Shown here in pieces: positions 11,234 to 19,115 of a stretch of DNA of 64,000 nt. Within the stretch, counting starts at the first letter, position 1, and the number at the start of each line of letters is the position of its first letter. Source of the stretch: Aeromicrobium sp. Root236 (GTDB taxonomy: Bacteria; Actinomycetota; Actinomycetes; Propionibacteriales; Nocardioidaceae); assembly GCF_001428805.1 (NCBI RefSeq), contig NZ_LMIS01000001.1, positions 1,238,529 through 1,302,528 of the forward strand, given 5' to 3'. The notes beneath the pieces were generated by a model. That model was not told the origin of the DNA. It saw only the letters and a program-made list of their open reading frames with translations, and did no database searches. Position numbers and translations under genes: made by a program.

Positions 11234-12576
11234 CGCTCACTCACCCGTGCGGTCACCGCGACCGCCAGGGCTGCCGTGGCTGCGGCGAGCACGAACACCA
11301 GCACGTACCCGGTCATCTCGTCGATGCTCAGCATCACCGCGAAGACGACGCTGCCGATCGCGAGCACGAGCGACTGCACGACGGCGTCACTGGTCTGCAT
11401 CGCGGCGCTGTTGGCGCCCTGCGCACCCGGCGCCGAGTGGTCGAGGAGCAGGACGCCGAGGGTCGACGCGGCCAGGCCCATGCCGAGACCACCGACACTC
11501 CAGATCGCCGCGACGACCAGCACCGGCGCGGTGTCGGTGAGGGTCAGGAAGCCCGCACCCGTGCCGACCAGCACGCAGACGGCACCGAGCCGCACCCGCA
11601 GGATCTTCGACGACAAGGCCGGCACGTTGGCGGCGATCCACGACCCGCTGAACCACAGCACGGCGGCGCTCGTCAGCAACAGTCCCGACTGGGCCACCTC
11701 GAGGCCGCGGTGCTCGACGAGTGACAGCGGCACGTACGTCTCGGCGCCGAAGAAGCCGGCGCTCAGGAGGCTGCGGGTCGCGATGACGCTCGGCAGGCCC
11801 CGACCGCCGCGCCACGTGCCCGCCGGAAGGAGCCGGGGAGCGTACGCGCCGATGAGGACGAGCGCGACGACCAACAGGACGGGCCACCACGCGACCGCAC
11901 GCTGCCCGGCCAGGCTGACCGCGAGGATGCCGCCGGCACTGAGCGACGCCCACCAGAGGCGGCGCCGGTCGGCGGTGACCTCGGGGTCGCCGTCGAGCCG
12001 GTTGAGCGCCTGCCAGATCAGCAGGAGGGAGCCGACCGCGACGAGCGGGACGCTGAGGAACACCCACCGCCAGCCGACGTGGTCGGCGATGAAGCCCGCG
12101 ATGACCGGGCCGACGAGTGCCGGCAGCACCCATGCACTGGTCATGACGGTCCAGACGCGCGCCCGCATGTGGTCCGGGAACACCTTGCCGATGACGAGGT
12201 AGAGGCCGACGCCGACGAAGCCCATGCCGAGACCCTGCACCGAACGGCCGACGAGGAACACCGCCATGGTCGGCGCGAGCCCGGCCACCAACAGACCCGC
12301 GGAGAAGATGCCCACGCCGGCGCGCAGCGCGAGGCCGGGACCCCGGCGATCCATCAGCGGGCCCGCGACGGTCATCGAGACCACGGCGACGGCGGACGGA
12401 GCGGCGAACGACAGGGCGTACAGGCCGAGCCCGTCGAGCTCGTCGGCGACGACCGGCATGACGGTCGCGACCGCCAGCGACTCGAACGCGACGAGGAATG
12501 CCAGCGAGAAGATGCCCGCGACCACACGGCCGTACGGTCCGAGCCACAGGCGCTCGTCGGGAGCGACCGCGGTCAT
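11209..12576 (-). CDS. MFS transporter, DHA1-like exporter (455 aa)
   Basis: This major facilitator superfamily protein has about 12 transmembrane helices. The loop 2-3 motif reads GPLMDRRGPGLALRAG and the helix 4 segment GRSVQGLGMGFVGVG. Such proteins extrude drugs or metabolites using the proton gradient. The ATG at 12576 overlaps the stop of the upstream quinone oxidoreductase by four bases. The two therefore form an operon behind a SoxR box, suggesting export of redox-active compounds. The frame stays open far upstream of the ATG, but that part is the shadow of the oxidoreductase gene. Confidence 0.86.
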   Translation of the reverse strand: MTAVAPDERLWLGPYGRVVAGIFSLAFLVAFESLAVATVMPVVADELDGLGLYALSFAAPSAVAVVSMTVAGPLMDRRGPGLALRAGVGIFSAGLLVAGLAPTMAVFLVGRSVQGLGMGFVGVGLYLVIGKVFPDHMRARVWTVMTSAWVLPALVGPVIAGFIADHVGWRWVFLSVPLVAVGSLLLIWQALNRLDGDPEVTADRRRLWWASLSAGGILAVSLAGQRAVAWWPVLLVVALVLIGAYAPRLLPAGTWRGGRGLPSVIATRSLLSAGFFGAETYVPLSLVEHRGLEVAQSGLLLTSAAVLWFSGSWIAANVPALSSKILRVRLGAVCVLVGTGAGFLTLTDTAPVLVVAAIWSVGGLGMGLAASTLGVLLLDHSAPGAQGANSAAMQTSDAVVQSLVLAIGSVVFAVMLSIDEMTGYVLVFVLAAATAALAVAVTARVSERQPTQTAT

Positions 12577-13553
12577 CGGAGTGCGTCGGGGATCAGGACG
12601 ACCTTGCCGTACGTCTGCCGGGCCTCGAGCGCACGATGCGCGCCCGACGCGTCCGAGAGCGCGAAGGCGGCGTCGACGAGGGGCACCCGGCTGCCGTCGG
12701 CCGCCCGTGCCAGCGCCTCGGCCTCCAGCGAGCGCAGACCACCGGGCCGGGCCAGCATCTGCGGGCCGAGCAGCATCGTCACGGTCCTGGTCGGGTCGTC
12801 GTACGTCGCCGGTTCGTCGGTGAACCAGCCGTACTGCATCAGCCGGCCGCCTGTGGCGAGCAGGCCGTACGCCGCATCGGCGGTCTTGCCACCGACGCCG
12901 TCGAACACCAGGGTCGCCCAGTCGCCGCCGAGCTCGCGACGCACGACGTCGTCCCAGCCGTCGATCCGGTAGTCCACCGCGACGTCGGCGCCCTGCGACC
13001 GGGCGATCGCCACCTTGTCCTCTCCCCCGGCGAGACCGACGACCAGGGCGCCGGCCTCCTTCGCGGCCTGGATCAGCAGCACGCCGAGACCGCCCGCGGC
13101 CGACGTCACGACGACGACGTCGTCCGGCCGGATCGGCGACTGGTCGAGGATCCCGGCCGCGGTCCGCCCGGTGCCGATCGAGGCGACCGCGACGGCGCAC
13201 GGCATGACTCCGGGGATCTCGTGGAGGCTCTCTGCGGCGACGAGCGCCTGTTCGGCGTACCCGCCGCTGGCCATGCCGAGGTGCGCCACGACCCGCTTGC
13301 CCGACCACGCCCCGTCGACACCGGAGCCGACGGCGTCGACCCGGCCGGCGACCTCGCGGCCCGGGGTCATCGGCAGCTGCAGCGGCTGGTGCACGGCACT
13401 GGTGAAGCCTGCGCGCAGCGACGTGTCGAGCACGTGGACGCCGCTCGCGCTGACCGCGATGCGCACCTGTCCTGGCCCTGGGTCGAGGTCCGGCACCTGC
13501 TCGTACCGAAGCACCTCGGGACCGCCGAGCTCGTACTGCCTGATCGCGTGCAT
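12573..13553 (-). CDS. NADPH:quinone reductase-like zinc-independent MDR oxidoreductase
   Basis: This is a 326-residue medium-chain dehydrogenase/reductase of the quinone oxidoreductase type. The N-terminal GroES-like domain begins MHAIRQYELGGPEVL, and the Rossmann nucleotide loop is TSAAGGLGVLLIQAA (about residues 140-155). The cysteines of the structural zinc site are absent, as expected for QOR. The ATG at 13553 has an AAGGAG site eight bases upstream. A SoxR-like box lies 36 bp further upstream. QOR genes are SoxR targets in other actinobacteria, so a role in handling redox-cycling quinones is likely. It is translationally coupled to the MFS exporter. Confidence 0.88.
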   Translation of the reverse strand: MHAIRQYELGGPEVLRYEQVPDLDPGPGQVRIAVSASGVHVLDTSLRAGFTSAVHQPLQLPMTPGREVAGRVDAVGSGVDGAWSGKRVVAHLGMASGGYAEQALVAAESLHEIPGVMPCAVAVASIGTGRTAAGILDQSPIRPDDVVVVTSAAGGLGVLLIQAAKEAGALVVGLAGGEDKVAIARSQGADVAVDYRIDGWDDVVRRELGGDWATLVFDGVGGKTADAAYGLLATGGRLMQYGWFTDEPATYDDPTRTVTMLLGPQMLARPGGLRSLEAEALARAADGSRVPLVDAAFALSDASGAHRALEARQTYGKVVLIPDALR

Positions 13554-13588
13554 GCTGCTCCTTCGTCGTTGGTGCGCACAGTCCACAA

Positions 13589-13606
13589 CCTAAACTTTGG
13601 TTGAGG
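13589..13606. promoter_or_regulatory. SoxR box of the oxidoreductase-MFS operon
   Basis: CCTAAACTTTGGTTGAGG is an imperfect 18-bp palindrome matching the half-site pattern of SoxR operators (CCTCAA...TTGAGG). It lies 36 bp upstream of the oxidoreductase ATG, where SoxR binds in an over-long promoter spacer. soxR itself is the divergent neighbour, and a second copy of the box precedes soxR. Confidence 0.72.
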
Positions 13607-13646
13607 TCAACTCGTGGGGTCGACTCGGCTCGTGCTTTCCGCAGGA

Positions 13647-13818
13647 CCGGTGACTCAGGTGGAACCGCGAGCCTGCAGGTTCGACCCAGCTCACCGCCCG
13701 GGCAAGAGCGGTGACTCAGGTCGAACCGCACCATGACGCCGGTGACTCAGGTCGAACCGGGAGCCTGCAGGTTCGACCCAGCTCACCGCTCGGGCAAGAG
13801 CGGTGACTCAGGTCGAAC
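13647..13818. repeat. Two tandem copies of an ~80-bp palindromic element (92-bp period)
   Basis: Two near-identical units, 13647-13726 and 13739-13818, occupy the soxR-oxidoreductase intergenic region. Each has the arm GGTGACTCAGGTCGAACC, a spacer, its inverted partner GGTTCGACCCAGCTCACC, and then the direct arm again. Either inverted pair can therefore form a hairpin of about 18 bp with a four-base internal mismatch. The units lie between the two SoxR boxes. They look like a REP/MITE-type element or a multi-site protein target. Nothing coding is seen. Confidence 0.8.
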
Positions 13819-13841
13819 GTGGAGGCACCTGCGACGAGGAA

Positions 13842-13859
13842 CCCCAAGTATGGTTGAGG
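13842..13859. promoter_or_regulatory. SoxR box directly upstream of soxR
   Basis: CCCCAAGTATGGTTGAGG shares the right half-site TGGTTGAGG with the box at 13589-13606. It ends two bases before the soxR ATG at 13862, so it would overlap the start of the message. That suggests autorepression or a leaderless transcript. Confidence 0.6.
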
Positions 13860-13861
13860 TC

Positions 13862-14311
13862 ATGACGATCTCGAAGCACCAGCCACTGAGCCCCGGCGAG
13901 GTTGCCGCGCGTGCCGGCGTGGCTGTCTCGGCGCTCCACTTCTACGAACGCGAAGGCCTCATCGAGAGCGAGCGGACGGCCGGCAACCAGCGTCGCTACC
14001 ACCGCGACGTCCTGCGCAGGATCTCGTTCATCCGGGTGTCGCAAGGCCTCGGGATCAGCCTCGCCAGGATCCGCGAGGCGCTCGACTCGCTGCCCGACGA
14101 GAAGGTTCCGACGAAGGCCGACTGGGCCCGGCTGTCGCAGGGCTGGCGGGCCGACCTCGACTCCCGCATCGACCAGCTCCAACGCCTTCGTGACAACCTC
14201 GACGGCTGCATCGGCTGCGGCTGCCTGTCGCTCAAGAGCTGCTCGCTCTACAACCCCGAGGACTGGCTCGCGACGACGGGCCCGGGCCCGCGGCGGTTGC
14301 TCCGCCGCTAG
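13862..14311 (+). CDS. soxR: Redox-sensitive MerR-family regulator SoxR
   Basis: SoxR is a [2Fe-2S] sensor that activates genes when oxidised by redox-cycling compounds. The 149-residue protein has the MerR winged helix (SPGEVAARAGVAVSALHFYE, about residues 11-30), a dimerisation helix, and the cluster motif CIGCGCLSLKSC (C-x2-C-x-C-x5-C) near residues 119-130. The start MTISKHQ at 13862 is chosen to match the usual short N-terminus. An upstream in-frame ATG would fall inside the SoxR box. Its last codons lie in a 32-bp segment repeated 398 bp downstream. Confidence 0.95.
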   Translation: MTISKHQPLSPGEVAARAGVAVSALHFYEREGLIESERTAGNQRRYHRDVLRRISFIRVSQGLGISLARIREALDSLPDEKVPTKADWARLSQGWRADLDSRIDQLQRLRDNLDGCIGCGCLSLKSCSLYNPEDWLATTGPGPRRLLRR

Positions 14312-14322
14312 CTGGACAGGCT
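14291..14322 (+). repeat. Left 32-bp direct repeat flanking a small cassette
   Basis: This segment contains the last codons and TAG of soxR. It matches 14689-14720 at 29 of 32 positions in the same orientation. The core GCTAG carries the stop of soxR here and the stop of the DUF1345 gene in the right copy. This suggests the two genes once ended convergently in one shared sequence. Confidence 0.85.
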
Positions 14323-14325
14323 GAC

Positions 14326-14340
14326 ATGCAAGCATTGCAT
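14326..14340. promoter_or_regulatory. Palindrome at the start of the cassette gene
   Basis: ATGCAA-GCA-TTGCAT is a perfect inverted repeat with 6-bp arms and a 3-bp centre. It ends two bases before the GTG start at 14343. Its position fits an operator or a ribosome-access switch for the cassette gene. Confidence 0.5.
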
Positions 14341-14342
14341 CT

Positions 14343-14684
14343 GTGAACCACTCGGACCCGTATGAGCGGTACAAGCAAGACGCTCAGCTGCTCTCCGAGA
14401 TTGGCATCGTTTTGAAGTCTCAGCTCCCGTCGTACCGCGTGCGAGTCCCTTGGCGACTGGCCAGCAGAGCCATCGCGGCATGGGAACGCGACGAGGAGGG
14501 CGAACTTCCCGCCCAGGAGACCGAGCTACAGACGTCCCTTCGCCACATGGCTGGCCACCTCGCTCTCATCGGCCTGAGTCTCAAAGAGGCTGGCGAACGG
14601 GTTCAGAGCGACTATGTGGAACTGGATCTCGACCCGGACTTCATTGACGCTGCGGTACGAGCTTCGCAACTGGTCGGCCCTTGA
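14343..14684 (+). CDS. Small helical protein of unknown function in flanked cassette (113 aa)
   Basis: This gene starts with GTG at 14343 and encodes a soluble, charged, probably all-helical protein of 113 residues. It has a basic central segment (YRVRVPWRLASRAIAAWERD) and an acidic C-terminus. No family is recognised. Base composition is visibly less GC-rich than the neighbours. It is the only gene between two 32-bp direct repeats, with its own palindrome immediately upstream. All this suggests recent acquisition as a one-gene cassette. Size, helicity and an operator-like site would fit an antitoxin, immunity or orphan regulatory protein, but that is speculation. Confidence 0.65.
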   Translation: MNHSDPYERYKQDAQLLSEIGIVLKSQLPSYRVRVPWRLASRAIAAWERDEEGELPAQETELQTSLRHMAGHLALIGLSLKEAGERVQSDYVELDLDPDFIDAAVRASQLVGP

Positions 14685-14688
14685 CAGG

Positions 14689-14720
14689 CGGCGGTTGCTG
14701 CGTCGCTAGCCGGACAGGCT
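14689..14720 (+). repeat. Right 32-bp direct repeat flanking a small cassette
   Basis: This is the second copy of the 14291-14322 sequence, with three substitutions. It contains the stop codon of the minus-strand DUF1345 gene at 14706-14708. The interval between the copies is 366 bp. Confidence 0.85.
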
Positions 14721-15335
14721 CACGGCGAGGTTGATCGTGGTGGCGACCACGACCGTGCCGAAGACGTACGAGAGCAGGGCATGCCGCAGCGCCGTGGCCC
14801 GGAACGCACTCGTGAGCAGGTTGGTGTCGGAGATCTGGAACGTCATGCCGAGCGAGAACGCGACGTACGCGAAGTCGACGTAACACGGCGGCTCGTCGGT
14901 GTTGAAGTCGATCCCGCCGGGCTCGCCGGCGAAGTACTGGCTGGCGTAGCGCAGCGTGAACAGCGTGTGGATGAGCAGCCACGACAGCGCGACGCTGCCA
15001 AGCGCCACGGCGGCGAGCACGCCGCTGCGGGTGTCGGAAGCCGATCGGGCCTCGACCAGCAGCATCGCGACGGCGGCCAGGCTGGCGAGGCTCGCGACCA
15101 GGATCAACAGCTCGGCGAGCCCGCGGACCGGGTCCTCGCGCAGCGCATGACTTGCGGTCTCGTCGGGGCCCATGCGGGCGATGACGAGCCAGACCCAGCT
15201 GACGTACACCAGCGACGCGGCGGCCCAGCCGAGCACGACCGAGAGCGCACCGCCACCGAGTGCGGCGACGATCCCGCCGACCACGAGGCCCGCCGCCAGC
15301 ATCACGACGAAGCGCGCTGCGTAGCGGTGGGTCAT
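14706..15335 (-). CDS. DUF1345 integral membrane protein (209 aa)
   Basis: This is a polytopic membrane protein with about five hydrophobic helices (for example FVVMLAAGLVVGGIVAALGG at the N-terminus and VLAAVALGSVALSWLLIHTL near residue 115). The conserved DUF1345 motif CYVDFAYVAFSLGMTFQISD lies near residue 160. Function is unknown. It lies five bases downstream of the lysA stop on the same strand, so it may be read through from argS-lysA. Its last codons are in the right-hand direct repeat. Confidence 0.85.
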   Translation of the reverse strand: MTHRYAARFVVMLAAGLVVGGIVAALGGGALSVVLGWAAASLVYVSWVWLVIARMGPDETASHALREDPVRGLAELLILVASLASLAAVAMLLVEARSASDTRSGVLAAVALGSVALSWLLIHTLFTLRYASQYFAGEPGGIDFNTDEPPCYVDFAYVAFSLGMTFQISDTNLLTSAFRATALRHALLSYVFGTVVVATTINLAVSLSG

Positions 15336-15340
15336 GTCGC

Positions 15341-16735
15341 TCAGCCGATGTCGAGGGCGAGCAGGTCGTCCTCGGTCTCGCGGCGCAGGATGACGCGCGC
15401 CTCGCCGTCGCGCACGGCGACGACCGCGGCGCGGGGCACGTGGTTGTAGTTGCTCGCCAGCGATCGGCAGTAGGCGCCGGTGCCGGGCACGGCGAGCAGG
15501 TCGCCGGCCTCGACGTCGCCCGGCAGGAACTCGTCCTTGACGACGATGTCACCGGACTCGCAGTGCTTGCCGACGACGCGGCTGAGCAGTGCCGGCGCGT
15601 CCGAGGTGCGCGATGCCAGGGTGCACGAGTAGTCGGCGCCGTAGAGCGCGGGCCGGATGTTGTCGCTCATGCCGCCGTCGACCGAGATGTAGCGCCGGGA
15701 GGCGCCGCCGTCGAGCGCCACCGACTTGGTGGTGCCGACCTCGTAGAGCGTGAACGTCGACGGGCCGGCGATCGCGCGGCCCGGCTCGATCGACAGGTGG
15801 GGGACGTCGACGCCCATCGCGGCGCACTCGTCGTCGACGATCTTGAGCATCCCGCGAGCCAGGTCCTCGGGCGTCGACGGGTCGTCCTGGGTCGTGTAGG
15901 CGATGCCGAAGCCACCACCGAGGTCGAACTCGGGCAGCGCGACGCCGAGCTCCTTCTCGATCTCGGCGTGCAGGCGCAGGACCCGGCGGGCCGCGACCTC
16001 GAAGCCGTCGGTCACGAAGATCTGCGAGCCGATGTGCGAGTGCAGTCCACGCAGCTCGAGACCCGGCTCGGCGAGCACCCGGCGTACGGCGTCGAGCGCG
16101 TCGCCGCCGGTGATCGAGAAGCCGAACTTCTGGTCCTCGTGCGACGTCGAGATGTACTCGTGCGTGTGGGCCTCGACCCCGGCGGTCACCCGGATCATCA
16201 CCGGTGCCCTGACCCCCAGCTCGGCGGTCAGGTCGCGCAGCCGCTCGATCTCCTCGATCGAGTCGATGATGATGCGGCCGACGCCGACCTCGAGCGCGCG
16301 GCGCAGCTCGGCGACGGACTTGTTGTTGCCGTGCAGGCCGATGCGCGCCGGTGGGAACTCGGCCTTGAGCGCCACCGCCAGCTCGCCCCCGGTGCAGACG
16401 TCGAGGTTGAGCCCCTCCTCGGCGATCCAGCGGGCCGTTGCGACACACAGGAACGCCTTGCCGGCGTAGTAGACGTCGGCGCTCGGGAACGCGTCCTTGA
16501 ATGCGCGGGCGCGGCGGCGGAAGTCGTCCTCGTCGACGACGTACGTCGGGGTGCCGAACTCGGCGGCGAGGTCGGTGACCGACTCCCCCGCGACCGTCAG
16601 CACGCCGTCGACCTTGGAGACCGACGACGCCCACAGGTGCGGGACGAGCTCGTTGGGGTCCTCGGGCGTACGCAACCAGGCCGGTCCGCGATCGCCGGAC
16701 TGGCCGTGCAGGGCACCTGCCTCGTGGCTCCTCAT
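15341..16735 (-). CDS. lysA: Diaminopimelate decarboxylase
   Basis: LysA decarboxylates meso-diaminopimelate to L-lysine, the last step of the pathway. The 464-residue protein belongs to the alanine-racemase-fold decarboxylases. The PLP lysine is Lys93 in VYYAGKAFLC, the specificity segment is HSHIGSQI, the phosphate loop is DLGGGFGI, and a C-terminal CESGD motif contributes to the active site across the dimer. It begins immediately after the argS stop (no spacing), giving an argS-lysA operon that in relatives continues into hom-thrC-thrB. Confidence 0.97.
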   Translation of the reverse strand: MRSHEAGALHGQSGDRGPAWLRTPEDPNELVPHLWASSVSKVDGVLTVAGESVTDLAAEFGTPTYVVDEDDFRRRARAFKDAFPSADVYYAGKAFLCVATARWIAEEGLNLDVCTGGELAVALKAEFPPARIGLHGNNKSVAELRRALEVGVGRIIIDSIEEIERLRDLTAELGVRAPVMIRVTAGVEAHTHEYISTSHEDQKFGFSITGGDALDAVRRVLAEPGLELRGLHSHIGSQIFVTDGFEVAARRVLRLHAEIEKELGVALPEFDLGGGFGIAYTTQDDPSTPEDLARGMLKIVDDECAAMGVDVPHLSIEPGRAIAGPSTFTLYEVGTTKSVALDGGASRRYISVDGGMSDNIRPALYGADYSCTLASRTSDAPALLSRVVGKHCESGDIVVKDEFLPGDVEAGDLLAVPGTGAYCRSLASNYNHVPRAAVVAVRDGEARVILRRETEDDLLALDIG

Positions 16736-18400
16736 CTACATGCGCTCCGGGGCGCTGACGCCGAGCAGCCCGAGTCCGTTGGCGATGACCTGACGCGTCG
16801 CGGCGACAAGCATGAGGCGGGCTCGATGCAGGTCGCTCGGCTCCTCGTCGCCCTTGGGCAGCACGTGCGCGACGTCGTAGAACTTGTGGAACGCCGCTGC
16901 GGTGTCCTCGAGGTAGCGCGCGACGCGGTGCGGCTCGCGCAGTTCCGCCGCCCGGGCGACGATGCGCGGGTAGTCGGCGAGGGCGCGCAGCAGCGCGCCT
17001 TCCTGCTCGACGGCGAGCAGCGAGGGATCGAACGTCGAGTCGTCGATCACGACGCCGAGGTCGACGGCGTTGCGGATGATCGACGACAGGCGCGCGTGGG
17101 CGTACTGGACGTAGTAGACCGGGTTGTCGCTGTCCTGCTTGGCCCACAGGTCGAGGTCCAGGTCGATCGTCGAGTCGGTCGAGTAGCGGGCCAGCGCGTA
17201 GCGGGCGGCGTCGATGCCGATCGCCTCGACGAGGTCCTCGAGGCTGATCACGGTGCCGGCCCGCTTGCTCATGCGCAGGGGCTCACCGTCGCGTACGAGG
17301 TTGACCAGCTGGCCGATCAGGAGCTCGAGGTTGACGCCCGGGGTGTCGCCGAACGCCGCGCACATCGCCAGCATCCGCGAGACGTAGCCGTGGTGGTCGG
17401 CGCCCAGCATGATGATGCAGCGGTCGAAGCCGCGCTCGCGCTTGTCGAGGTAGTAGGCGAGGTCGCCGGAGATGTAGGCCGGCTGTCCGTCGGACTTGAT
17501 GACGACGCGGTCCTTGTCGTCGCCGAAGTCGGACGTGCGCAGCCAGGTCGCGTCGTCCTGCTCGTACATCATGCCGAGCTCGCGGAGTCGTGCGATGGCT
17601 CGCTCGACGGCGCCGGACTCGTGCAGGTCGTTCTCGTGGAAGTAGACGTCGAAGTCGACCCCGAACTCGTGCAGGCTCTTCTTGATCTCGGCGAACATCA
17701 GGTCGACGCCCTCGGCCCGGAACGTCTCGAGCGCCTCGGCGTCGGGCAGCGTCAACGCGTCGGGGTGCTTGGCGAGCACGCTGGCCGCGATGTCGGCGAT
17801 GTACTGGCCGCCGTAGCCGTCCTCGGGCGCGTCCTCGCCGCGGGCACTGGCCAGCAACGATCGGGAGTAGCGGTCGATCTGCATGCCGTGGTCGTTGAAG
17901 TAGTACTCCCGCGTGACGTCGGCGCCGATCGCCGTGAGGATGCGGCCCAGCGAGTCGCCGACCGCGGCCCACCGCACGCCGCCGATGTGGATCGGGCCGG
18001 TCGGGTTGGCGCTGACGAACTCGAGGTTGACCTTCTGGCCCGCGTAGAGATCGCTCGTTCCGTACGCGGTGCCGGCCGCGACGATCTGCGGGGCCAGGGC
18101 GCCCTGGGCGCCGGCCTCGACGCGGATGTTGAGGAAGCCGGGACCGGCGATCTCGGCGCTCGCGATGCCGTCAGCCGCACCGAGCTGGTCGGCGAGCAGC
18201 TGGGCGAACTCGCGCGGGTTCATGCCGGCCTTCTTGCCCAGCTGCAGCGCGATGTTGGTGGCGTAGTCGCCGTGCTCCTTGACCTTGGGTCGCTCGACGA
18301 GCACGTGCGCCGGCACCCCGTCGGGCAGCGTGATCGTGCCCGCCTCGCTGAGGGAGGTGAGGGCACCGACGATGGCTGCAGAAAGCTGCTCGGGAGTCAC
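16736..18400 (-). CDS. argS: Arginyl-tRNA synthetase
   Basis: ArgRS charges tRNA-Arg. The 554-residue class I synthetase has the N-terminal Add-1 domain, the HIGH-type signature [10 protein letters not shown] (about residue 135), the KMSKS-like RMSKRAGT with the canonical second lysine kept as Lys-Arg, and the C-terminal DALR anticodon-binding domain. lysA follows directly. A tRNA-Arg(CCG) gene lies about 700 bp upstream on the opposite strand. Confidence 0.97.
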   Translation of the reverse strand: MTPEQLSAAIVGALTSLSEAGTITLPDGVPAHVLVERPKVKEHGDYATNIALQLGKKAGMNPREFAQLLADQLGAADGIASAEIAGPGFLNIRVEAGAQGALAPQIVAAGTAYGTSDLYAGQKVNLEFVSANPTGPIHIGGVRWAAVGDSLGRILTAIGADVTREYYFNDHGMQIDRYSRSLLASARGEDAPEDGYGGQYIADIAASVLAKHPDALTLPDAEALETFRAEGVDLMFAEIKKSLHEFGVDFDVYFHENDLHESGAVERAIARLRELGMMYEQDDATWLRTSDFGDDKDRVVIKSDGQPAYISGDLAYYLDKRERGFDRCIIMLGADHHGYVSRMLAMCAAFGDTPGVNLELLIGQLVNLVRDGEPLRMSKRAGTVISLEDLVEAIGIDAARYALARYSTDSTIDLDLDLWAKQDSDNPVYYVQYAHARLSSIIRNAVDLGVVIDDSTFDPSLLAVEQEGALLRALADYPRIVARAAELREPHRVARYLEDTAAAFHKFYDVAHVLPKGDEEPSDLHRARLMLVAATRQVIANGLGLLGVSAPERM

Positions 18401-18669
18401 CCGCCAAGACTATCGGCCGTGGGCAGAGGGCCATAAACGTGGACGACCCGCAGGGCTGCGCTCGCCTCCGGAGAGTAGGAGCGCGGTCGAGTGGACAACT
18501 CGACGCCCTGCGGGTCGGGTGGCTGCGGGAAATTCGCTGCCACTAGCTGAGCCTTGCGGCTAGCGGACAGCCACCTCACAAGTCCAAGAGCTATTCATAT
18601 CCTCGAACCACCTCCAATCCGTGTACAGCAACCGTACGTCCGGAGATGGCGCCACTCAAGGACCTTGCG
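18401..18669. other. Intergenic region with nested inverted repeats, candidate structured RNA
   Basis: This non-coding region between argS and the CheY-like gene contains a closing helix of 13 perfect base pairs (18444-18456 with 18505-18517). It encloses two hairpins: GCGCTC / GAGCGC at 18458-18484, and GTCGAGT / ACTCGAC at 18486-18504 with a 5-nt loop. The result is a clean three-way junction. Abutting it is a second element closed by GGTGGCTG / CAGCCACC (18518-18525 with 18568-18575), with an inner CTAGC / GCTAG stem. The strand is undecided. No known RNA family is recognised. Confidence 0.45.
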
Positions 18670-19071
18670 TCACTCGGCGCCGCGATTCTTCGTGCGGTCG
18701 ATCGCGTCCTGCACCGTGGTGATCAGCGCGTCAGGGTCGAAGGGCTTGGTGACATAGGCGTCGACGCCGGCCTGGGTCGCCCGTTGGATGTCGGCCGGAT
18801 GGCCCTGGGTGGTCACCATGACGATCGCGATGTGCCGCGTCCGAGGGTCGGCCCGGATCGCCGACACCGTCGCGATGCCGTCGAGCCGGGGCATCATGAC
18901 GTCGACCGTGATGGCGTCGGGCAGCACCTCGGCCGTACGCAGGAACTCGAGGCAATCCGCCCCGTCGACCGCCTCGTCGACGTCGAAACCGGCGAGCTCC
19001 ATGTTGGTCCGGATCAGGAATCGGATCGAGGCGGTGTCGTCCACGACAAGCACTCTGGGCACCGTCAACAC
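18670..19071 (-). CDS. Stand-alone CheY-like response regulator receiver (133 aa)
   Basis: This is a single receiver domain with no output domain. The acidic pocket is VVDDTA near the N-terminus, the phospho-acceptor Asp is in TVDVMMPRLDG, and the conserved Lys is in VTKPFDP. The start is taken as GTG at 19071; a second GTG nine bases downstream is also possible. No histidine kinase is adjacent; the nearest is PdtaS 38 kb away. Such single-domain regulators act by protein-protein interaction or as phosphate sinks. Confidence 0.9.
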   Translation of the reverse strand: MLTVPRVLVVDDTASIRFLIRTNMELAGFDVDEAVDGADCLEFLRTAEVLPDAITVDVMMPRLDGIATVSAIRADPRTRHIAIVMVTTQGHPADIQRATQAGVDAYVTKPFDPDALITTVQDAIDRTKNRGAE

Positions 19072-19115
19072 GGTAGTGCCTGTGGGGTAGGCTCACACCG
19101 CAGTTGGCCGTATTG

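Noticed and set aside
11209-13734. 841-residue frame suggesting an oxidoreductase-MFS fusion
   Set aside because: The N-terminal 385 residues are an Arg-rich shadow of the oxidoreductase gene in another frame. The two genes overlap only by ATGA.
14323-14688. Calling the flanked cassette an insertion sequence
   Set aside because: No transposase, no terminal inverted repeats, and the 32-bp flanking repeats are far longer than usual target duplications.
15260-18436. 1058-residue plus-strand frame opposite lysA and argS
   Set aside because: Composition is Asp/Val/Arg/Gly-rich, typical of antisense GC-rich frames. The minus strand encodes two complete essential enzymes.
18397-18579. 60-residue minus-strand frame upstream of argS
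   Set aside because: It crosses the nested hairpins, overlaps the argS start and has no ribosome-binding site or recognisable protein.
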